Source: Ariolimax columbianus
Lineage: Eukaryota > Mollusca > Gastropoda > Stylommatophora > Arionidae
Reading direction: 5' to 3'
Assembly: GCA_036924085.1 (NCBI GenBank)
Contig: JAVGWX010000002.1
Span: 45,316,666 to 45,380,665, forward strand
Length of the DNA stretch: 64,000 nt
The notes below the pieces were generated by a model. That model saw only the letters and a list, made by a program, of their open reading frames with translations, had not been told where the DNA came from and did no database searches. Shown piece after piece: positions 1 through 64,000 of this stretch (position 1 is the stretch's first letter; every line of letters starts with the position of its first letter). The position numbers and the translations under genes are program-made.

Positions 1-580
1 CCTCTATGATAAGGACTCCACACCTGTACACAGTACCCCAATCTAGGTCTAACTAATGCTATATACAGTTTGACTATCACTTCCTTGCTCCTTTGTTTAA
101 CATTTCTTTTTATCATACCTAACATTGCATTTGTCTTTTTCACTGCCACCTTGACTTGCTCACTCACCTTACCTGTGTGATCTATTATAACCTCTAGGTC
201 CCTTTCCTTTTATATCTTTCTAATATTGTTCTCGCCCATTCTGTAATTATGTTCTATATTGGATCTACCCATGTGGATGACTGTATATTTATCTACATTA
301 AACTCCATTTGCCAGCTTACAGATCATTCTCGAATTTTATCTAAATCTAACCTCAATATATCCACTTATGCTTTAGATGAGACACTATTGCATAGCTTTG
401 TGTAATCAGCGAATTTTGCAATCATGGATCCCATATCAATGTTCAAATCATTTATATATATCAAGAACAAAATTTGTCCCAAAACCGAGCCCTGTGGCAC
501 TTTACTTTTTACTGCACACCACTCTGTGTACTCCTTATTTATGCCCACTTTCTGCCTTCTTCCCATATACCAATTTTAAA
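1..580 (-). mobile_element. CR1/Jockey-type LINE fragment, reverse transcriptase part
   Basis: Read on the minus strand from about 566, the sequence gives GRRQKVGINKEY, then PQGSVLGQILFLIYINDL and FADYTKLCN, which are the palm motifs of a non-LTR reverse transcriptase. The catalytic FADD has become FADY and the frame is broken, so this copy is dead. The element continues past the left edge. It is the same family as the better copies at 13590-14875 (+) and 49737-51300 (-). Confidence 0.85.
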
Positions 581-584
581 TCCA

Positions 585-1045
585 TTTAACTTAACTGAAC
601 GTTTTTTATACTGGTTTAGAAGACTCATCAGAGTCTGTAGACAACCAGTTACATTTGCATTACTCTGCTCTAAAAGCTATGCGCATCCAATCTATTCTTA
701 AATGCATTAACTGTCTCTGCCTCCACTACCTCTTGGGACAATGCATTCCCAAGCATTCACCACTCTCTGACTAAAATAATATTTCCTAATATTCAATCTT
801 GACCTTTTTTTTTAAGCTAATTAATATTTGTGCCCTCTTGTTATAGTTGTTCGTTGCATTTTGAAAAACTGATTATAGTCTAATTTAACCTTTCCTGTGT
901 TTATCTTATAAACCTGTATTAAGTCACCTAGAATTCTTCTCTTTTCAATGCACTGTAAGCCGGTTTTTCTGAGTCTTTTCTCATAACTGTAGTTCTGGGA
1001 TCCCCCTATCAGTTTCGTCGCTCTTCTTTGTATCCAGCCCATCCC
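585..1045 (-). mobile_element. 3' end of a second CR1/Jockey-type LINE copy
   Basis: A separate copy of the same family, abutting the previous one. Its 3' terminus is at about 585, where the plus strand shows the ttaacttaactgaac tail, i.e. a short TTAAG-type repeat on the element strand. Minus-strand protein traces include IQRRATKLIGGSQNYSYEKR and LQCIEKRR, the end of the RT ORF, as also seen at 14690-14770. It is 5'-truncated near 1045. Confidence 0.8.
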
Positions 1046-1049
1046 ACTT

Positions 1050-1300
1050 TTCGTACAACCATGCTGAGGAGGTTGACTTGCCGGGGTGTCCGCCAATCTC
1101 TTCAGTCTTTTTCTTTTCTCTGCAGCCAGAAGGCCTCTATGAGCATCATCAGCCACTATGTCCCTTCTAACTGACTGTCTCCAAACAGCTCGATCCTGAG
1201 CAATAGTTTTCCAGCCTTCAGATGGGTTATCGCATGACTTCATGTCCCTCTTGTATACATCCACGAATCGAAGTGTGGGGCTGCCGATTCTTCTCACAAC
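1050..1300 (-). mobile_element. C-terminal fragment of an endonuclease/RT LINE
   Basis: The minus strand reads RRIGSPTLRFVDVYKRDMKS, then GWKTIAQDRAVWRQSVRRD. This G-R-P-x-L-R-x-x-D-x-x-K-R-D ... DR..WR pattern is common at the extreme C-terminus of RTE/CR1-like LINE polyproteins. The reading frame runs by chance into the adjacent LINE at 1045, making a misleading fused ORF. Not a host gene. Confidence 0.65.
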
Positions 1301-2036
1301 ATGTGATAAACAGTATATTTATGTTGACTCTGTGCTTGCTTACTTGGTTGTTTCTCTTCTACCATGAGGTTTAGAGGTCAACTCTGTGCACCAGTGCCAA
1401 ACATGATCCCTGTCCAAGGCGTTTGACAGCAGCATTTCAACGTGTGATTTGAAGTGTTTGAGAAAGATCATGGGTGTTACCAGGAAAGATAATTCGAAAT
1501 GAAGACATTCGAAGTATGGTCGGCGCAATCGTGTGTGCAGAGTGCATTTCCAGGCATAAAATGAGAATACACCTCATGAGAATACACCTTTATCATCTTT
1601 CACTGTTGGCTTACAACACTTTTAAATCTGGCTACAGAGTATGATGACTGTCGTAAGGCAGGTGGATAGATGCATTAGAATGACTGTACAATGACACGAG
1701 ATTACAATGATCGTCGCAGGGCACCTGGCACATGACAGGCTATTTAAGATCCCCCACAACACTCAGTGACATGAATGGAAAGAAAACTAACTATTGTAAA
1801 AAGACACATGAAGTTTACAATTCGATGTTGCTATACTAATGTCATCGATGCTGACATGCCTCCTAGAGGTGATTATGGGAAATGTTTAGAGAAAGACTTC
1901 GGTTCAGCTCAAGTGCCATCTCCGCATCAAAGGTCGGCTGCAATGGATCTCCAGTGTACTCTTATCTCTTGCCATAATGGTTGCAATCTGACATACTTTT
2001 TCCAATCCATCACCTGATTTTATCCACCCAATTAAA
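1301..2036. other. Intronic sequence with one short dispersed repeat
   Basis: About 735 bases without a recognisable gene. The stretch near 1335-1385 (cttacttggttg...ctcttctaccatgaggtttagaggt) is a short repeat that recurs near 5080-5125, 37010-37055, 51340-51375 and 63285-63325. The remainder is low-coding intron or decayed repeat; no exon with plausible splice sites was seen. Confidence 0.5.
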
Positions 2037-2039
2037 ATG

Positions 2040-2760
2040 TTGTCTGCCACTTTAACGACTGAGTTCCACCCTACCCTCAAGTATGGTCTTCAACAAGGAG
2101 CAGGCCTGTGCGGAGCATTACCTCCTGGTCACTGGCATGATTTTTCAACTTCCTACTTGTGACGGGACCTCTTGGATGCATCCTCGCTCAGAGGGCTGGC
2201 ACCAAATTGACTATGTGCTTGTTAGAGGGAAAGACAGGCAAGACATCCTAGTGACTAAGTCTATGTGTAATGCCGAGTGCTGGACAGACCACTGACTCAT
2301 TGTGTCTAAGCTAAAAATTTGTATTAAGTTAACCAGTCGTCCTCGGGAAAAGAAGACCAATAAAAGGCTAGATGTTACTAAGCTACAGAACGTGTCGCTC
2401 CAACAGTCGTTTATTGCTGCCATGGAAATCCATCTCCGGACTGTCTCCCTGTACGACAGGAGTGTGGATGCCAATTGGTCGGCCCTTAGTGCACAGGTCT
2501 ATAACGCATCTACCTAAATCCTGGGTCACGCTATTAGTAAACAAAATGACTGGTTCAAACCAGAGGACATAAAAACGATGCTGGCTGACAAACACAGTCT
2601 CCACAGAATATATTCCAATGACCCAGAGTCAACAACCAAGAAAGCAGCTTTCCTCAACGCGTCAGAACAGAGAGTAAGGTTGAAGACCAGCTTAGCTTCT
2701 TCCTCACTAAAATTCAAATACAGCACAAGTTACATCATCAAGACAAAAACCATCTGATAG
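2040..2760 (+). mobile_element. LINE fragment: end of endonuclease and EN-RT linker
   Basis: The plus strand reads TSWMHPRSEGWHQIDYVLVR, then WTDH followed by a stop, which corresponds to the terminal motifs of an APE-type LINE endonuclease (HP.S..WH.IDYVL ... TDH). Downstream, in shifting frames, come NDWFKPEDIKTML and KHSLHRIYSNDPEST, typical of the region between endonuclease and RT. Several frameshifts and stops make it a relic. Confidence 0.75.
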
Positions 2761-2816
2761 TGTAACTATCATCGTTTGCAATGGACATCTAACATAAGCA
2801 TCAATAGGGAATGGAT

Positions 2817-2860
2817 GAATGAATGAATGAATGAATGAATGAATGAATGAATGAATGAAT
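2817..2860. repeat. (GAAT)n microsatellite, 11 copies
   Basis: A perfect run of the tetranucleotide GAAT, ending 71 bases before the first exon in the window. It lies upstream of the short pyrimidine stretch of that exon's acceptor. Confidence 0.97.
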
Positions 2861-2931
2861 TATGTTTTATTAGAATCTTGATTAGTAGCATTGTTCAGGT
2901 TGCGACAAATATTATTCACTTCACGTGGCAG

Positions 2932-59686
<56,755 letters not shown>

Positions 59687-59914
59687 GTAATGAACCATCA
59701 CTGTGAATGCTTTATTAAATGTTGGCTTTTATATTTTCAAACTGTGTAAATGTTTTTGCTTGGTTGTGTTAACTTTGTGTTTATCATCTTCAGTGCATTG
59801 TTAAACTCTTGATGTTTATTTGACTTAACCTATTCTTTTTATTAGCTCAATCTAGAATACAGAGCTGCAGCTGATTCATTATTGGGGTTATCTCTATAAG
59901 ACTTCCTAGGAGGT

Positions 59915-60270
59915 GGTTCTTGTTTGCGAATGCCCTCAACAAGTAGGGTACTCTTTTGTGCGCCCTGAATAGGATGTTAAGTGACGGGTTGCAGTAGCTT
60001 TCCTCACATCCCGAGCATGCTGATGAAGGTGGACCAGGGTCCTCCAGGCGGTTGTGCTATGCTTGACTTCATTTGTGTGTCACTCACTACTAAGGGGATC
60101 ACATCAATCCCTCACCTCATAAGGTCGGCTGCCATGAAAACAGCCCGTTTCTAGAGAAGGCTATTAGAAAACCAAGGTGAGGATCTTGGCCAGTATGTTT
60201 TGCCTGTTCCTGACTAACATGTCTGATTAGAATACTTTGCCGGACCAGACTTTAGTCTTCCTCCCCAGGA
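59915..60270 (+). repeat. 'R350' dispersed repeat, complete copy
   Basis: Starts gcgaatgccctcaacaagta, with tgcgccctgaataggatgtt, tcacatcccgagcatgctga, atgcttgacttcatttgtgt, gaaaacagcccgtttctaga and tctgattagaatactttgcc, ending near gaccagactttagtcttcct. Confidence 0.8.
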
Positions 60271-60419
60271 GGTGGTAGTTGCTATGGTTTCTATTTTTAC
60301 TGTACTTTTCCAAGGGCCCTTATCTCCCTACTCTTGTCTTCTATGGTTCTGTTGCTGTTGACAACATTCTTCTCAGTGCTATTTGCCCTTCTTGTCTTTG
60401 GCAACTGGACTAGGTTTCT

Positions 60420-60940
60420 TAGCTTTACATATACTGTAATACTGGTGTTCATTCAGGCACATTTTGGGCCCTATGCCAAGTAGCCAAATGTTGTTTAAAC
60501 TCATCTCTGTATTTTGTCATTAAGTACCATGCCAGACCAAGGTCTTGTCGAAGGCCATCTCTCCATCTCAATGGTAGACGTCCAGAGTGACAATTATAGG
60601 TGTAGGGCCACCATGACGTCACTTTATCTATTGTCACTCTATCTATTGTCAGGCATGCGTACAATGTGGCCTGTCCACCTGTACTTTTATATCAATGTTG
60701 TATCTACGATATCATTGAAGCAGGTTTGTCTCCTGATGGTGATGTGATCTCATAGTGAAAGGGACTGTGTTCTACGCTTCATCGCTCGTTGAGTAGCTTG
60801 GAGCTGTGCTATGTCACATTTTTGTAGGTTCCACACCTCGCAGTCATATACCATGGCTGGAATGACCAGACTGTTGAAGGTGTGAGCTCTAGATTTGTTG
60901 TTTTTCATCTGTTGAAATACTGTCTTAATGCTGTTAAGTA
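60420..60940 (-). mobile_element. LINE C-terminal relic
   Basis: The minus strand reads SGRLPLRWRDGLRQDLGLAW, YLMTKYRDEFKQHLATWHR (60600-60470), the GRPPLRW.D..R.D tail of a LINE polyprotein. To the right are RT-end remnants (VWNLQKCDIAQLQATQRA at about 60850-60790). Same family as 15691-16100. Confidence 0.7.
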
Positions 60941-62287
60941 TTTCTTGTCAATTTTTGTTTATGCCTGTAACCTGTAATCCTGGTACTCAATCAAACAGAT
61001 CAATATTTGGGGTGACTTAATATTATAGGACACTTGGAAAGATGTGCATTATGTATCTGTAACTTTGATAAGACTACTAACACTTTCAATGCTTAGCAGA
61101 GCATTGCAAACATTTTTAGCTATTGTAGCTCTGGGCTGTAGTTTTTACTATCAATTTCTACTGTTAAGCTATGTGTCCAAGTATTTTAAGGAGGTGGTAT
61201 ACACAATCTTTTTTTTAAAGAATTTATTTTCGTTACTTTTTCTACAAGTGTTCTTCTTTATTAATATTTCTGAAGTATATGAATTTGATTTTATTTATTT
61301 TAAAGTCAACCTTCATTAAATAAATCTGTTGTCATAATTTTTACATAAATCTCATTACTATTTTTAAAAGTTTATGTTCAAATAATGTATATATTTGTAT
61401 ACTATTGAATTTAAATTAATATGTTTTCATTATTTAAAGTGAGATATTATGTATCTTTAGCTTTGGAGTGTCAGTTGAAGGCTGTTATTATAAGGAAGTT
61501 TGTTTTATGTAATTATTATTAAAAAAGAAGATTTAAGTTATTTCCAATTAAAGTTTTTTAAATATCAAGATTTCTCTTCAAGTCAAAAATGGTAGAGTTT
61601 GGAATAAAGTAACTATTTGATATTTAGTTATGCTCTCTATGACAATTATGTCTTTTTAGTGTTTTGGTGTAATTTATCTTTTTTTAATGAGTGTTCTCTT
61701 GCAGTTTGTTATTGTTTTCTGTGGTGAAGGTATAAAAATGGCATTTGTTATATTTGTACACATTATATGTGTGTGCGTGCGTGTGTGCATGTGTGCATGC
61801 ATGTGAAACTGAATATATATAAGCATTGTTTGCTTCAATTCTGTCACATAATATATATGCACATTTTTTTTCTGCTTTTAAAAAAATGTATGTAACTTTG
61901 TCTTGTATTTCCTGGATACAATTGTTTAGGGTACAAATAAAACATCCAGTGCTTAAACTAATGTGATATAAGTTTATGAACAAAAAGTTTACATAATCAA
62001 TTCAATTAATGGGATTATATAATATGTGGGGCAGAAATAAAACTTTGTTATTAACAAACTCATGTTTATATAAGCAATTGTGCAATTATGAACTACACAA
62101 ATAAAACTCAAAAAATCCAAATCAACCTAAACATTGTGTCTAACAATCTTGTAAAGCATTAAGATAGATGGGAAAAACACATTGATCTTCATATCTCTTT
62201 TTTTTTAAATTGAATAAAAAGGAGATTACTACATAATATGTTGAAAAAATATATCACGAAATATGTGAAATATGTCATTTTAAGATA
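60941..62287. other. Final intron, AT-rich, with a (GT)n stretch
   Basis: No exon was found although the last slo exon is expected downstream. A gtgtgcgtgcgtgtgtgcat microsatellite lies at about 61768-61803. The open frames here are AT-rich chance frames. Confidence 0.55.
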
Positions 62288-62815
62288 CAAGGAATGATTG
62301 AAATATTTTGCATTTCAGTATGAAGAAGTCAAGGCACTTACCTGGAAATTGTTGTGAACTTTAGTTCTTCTCTATGTATTCACCCAGCAAGGCGATACAA
62401 ATCTCCCATATATTCTTTGCCTTCTTAATGCCCTGAGTGTAGAACTCTTCTATCTTGGTCTGGAAGCAATCTCCAGTTCAGTAATTGAGTCCTGGGTATG
62501 AGAAAAATGACCTCCACAAAGTACTTTCTTCATGTTCGTAAACAGGCAGAAGTCACTAGATGTCAAGTGCAGTGAGTATGGTGGATGGGGCAGGATTTCA
62601 TACCTGTATGTTTTTCTGACATCAAGGACTTGATTACAGAACTGGAGACTTGATTCCAGGTTCAGGCGGAGTTCTACAATCAGGGCATCAGGCAGGCAAA
62701 GAAAAGATGGAAGAAGCATGTCGCCTTGCGAGGGGAATATTAGAGAAGGGCTAAAGTTCACATCAATTTCTAGTGCCTTGACTTGTTCATACTAAATGCA
62801 AAACTATCCCTCGTA
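62286..62815 (-). mobile_element. Deleted mariner-like element, 526 bp, long imperfect TIRs
   Basis: The element is 62288-62813 between TA dinucleotides. Both ends share (in inverted orientation) ttttgcattt, agtatgaa.aagtcaaggc, act and gaaattg.tgtgaactttag, giving terminal repeats of roughly 75 bases. The minus-strand interior encodes only a mariner transposase C-terminus: ILPHPPYSLHLTSSDFCLF, TNMKKVLCGGHFSHTQDSI (HPPYSPDLAPSDF..F block). The rest of the transposase is deleted. Confidence 0.85.
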
Positions 62816-63600
62816 TATCAAAATTCTGACATTGTTCCATACTTATGATTACAGCAAATTATACTTTTTGAGATTTTAAAGTAAATAAAAATAAATTTGA
62901 AAGTCAATCTTGATTTTAGCAGGCATTTATACCCAAAGAGCAGAGATAATGAAAGACATTGATCTAAAATCAGGCACATTGTTGGGATTGCAGATCTTTT
63001 GAAAATACATTTTATTTTTTATATTACGTTAATATAATTAAAATAAAAGCAACTTGATCTTTGCGTTAAGCAAAATCTAATAATATTTATAGTTTTTACA
63101 AATCCAGCAAATTACCTTATAAGATAACATTAAAGAGTTACAAAATTATTGGAAAAGACAGCAACCATAAATTCTTTGGATATAATAAAAACGTAGAACA
63201 CAGCTTAACCGAGTATTAAACATAATAAACCATTAGATTACTTGGTTACCTAGCACACTATATTTTGTTTGATCTGCTGCAGTCACTTCACTTAGTTAAT
63301 CCTCTTCTACCCTGTAGGGGTCTAGAAGTTTTATATTCTTGCCAATAAATGTGCAGACAAACAGGTTATTGGCCTGTTATGTATCTACTGCATTCACATA
63401 ACTCTAATTTAGCTTAAATTGCTGAGATCACAACACTTTTAACTGTTTCGTTTATTGCTACAATGGCTAATTTAAAATGTTGTTTATTATGTAGTGGGGA
63501 CATGCATTTGATTTACATGTATTGCTGCAACCATGTAACTGTAATTTTGCTTAAACTACAGTAATGGTATAATTTGTTTACCTTTATAGCTGCGTAATTA
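62816..63600. other. Intron, nothing clearly recognised
   Basis: AT-rich; the short dispersed block recurs at 63285-63325 and the phrase gtgcagacaaacaggttatt at 63351-63370 resembles 40722-40745. Confidence 0.45.
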
Positions 63601-63629
63601 GCTGAATGATGTTATCATTTAATTGTACA

Positions 63630-64000
63630 GTGCTGATTAAATCGGCGGCTCTTATTTTTGTGATGATAAAATTACATTGATTACTTTGATGATAAAACAA
63701 TGCTGTTATGGTAAGTTTACATGTATTCGGTCAGCATAAAACTATGATGTTATGATATAACTAGTACTGTGGTATTAAAAACTGCCTTTATTTATTTCAT
63801 ATTAAAGTTACTTTCATTGATGTTATGATAATCTAGTACAATGAGGATAAAAAACTGTTTTTATTATTGGGATGATAAAACTACATTTATTTGGCTGTGT
63901 TAATGAAAGTATTGTGCTGATGATAAAACTACATCTATCTTGTCATGGTAATGGAAATATTGATGTAATGATAAATCTACCTTTATTTCTATTATGATAC
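63630..64000. repeat. Degenerate minisatellite, runs past the window end
   Basis: A loosely repeated motif of roughly 50-65 bases built on gatgataaaactacatttat, with intervening tgttatggtaatg-like sequence, seen at about 63660, 63690, 63735, 63790-63850, 63870, 63918 and 63968. Copies are too diverged to give a fixed period by eye. Confidence 0.7.

Noticed and set aside
821..1297. 158-codon reverse-strand protein
   Set aside because: Joins C-terminal fragments of two different LINEs by chance at about 1045-1050.
59690..64000. The last slo exon (VFVLMQFD...) within the window
   Set aside because: Searched by eye after 59690 for a splice-flanked in-frame segment of this kind; none found, so it is presumed downstream.

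Overview
The window is eukaryotic and looks like a cephalopod mollusc, most likely an octopus. It is AT-rich and intron-dominated and crowded with decayed LINEs, mariner elements and tRNA-derived SINEs. Several SINE families carry the central block around GTCGGATG...TGG.CCGA..GG.GCAAA, which matches what I remember of the 'Ceph-domain' of cephalopod SINEs. The genus is inferred; no search was run.

One host gene spans almost the whole window on the + strand: the C-terminal two thirds of a slowpoke/BK large-conductance Ca2+-activated K+ channel (slo, KCNMA1 family). Thirteen constitutive exons (2932-3084 to 59686) give 1866 nt, or 622 codons, with every junction phase agreeing. They encode most of RCK1, a short RCK1-RCK2 linker, and RCK2 with the calcium bowl. 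The voltage sensor and pore lie before the window and the last exon(s) after it. Two further in-frame candidate cassette exons (36 nt at 13368-13403; 42 nt at 32068-32109) sit inside the linker, where BK channels are commonly spliced alternatively.

The introns hold the rest. 0-12 kb: fragments of CR1/Jockey-type and RTE-type LINEs, two SINEs, (TA)n. 13-22 kb: a CR1-type reverse transcriptase, an inverted pair of about 360-bp Ceph-domain SINEs, and an RTE-type LINE split by an internally deleted mariner. 22-41 kb: a 13-copy 46-bp minisatellite, a 1253-bp mariner relic with both termini, more SINEs, and a LINE interrupted by a triplicated poly(A) unit. 41-51 kb: a hAT transposase relic, a 354-bp-arm inverted repeat built from it, and a nearly intact I-type LINE (endonuclease, reverse transcriptase, RNase H) broken by one frameshift. 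52-64 kb: closely spaced RCK2 exons, a 39-bp tandem repeat that copies the splice donor after the calcium-bowl exon six times, old LINE relics, nested SINEs with clear target-site duplications, and a degenerate minisatellite running off the end.

The points of most interest are splicing and RNA structure in this channel gene: two candidate cassette exons, a repeat-multiplied donor, an array of acceptor-like sequences, and two long intronic inverted repeats that could form dsRNA in a lineage known for heavy A-to-I editing. No new multi-gene system was seen.
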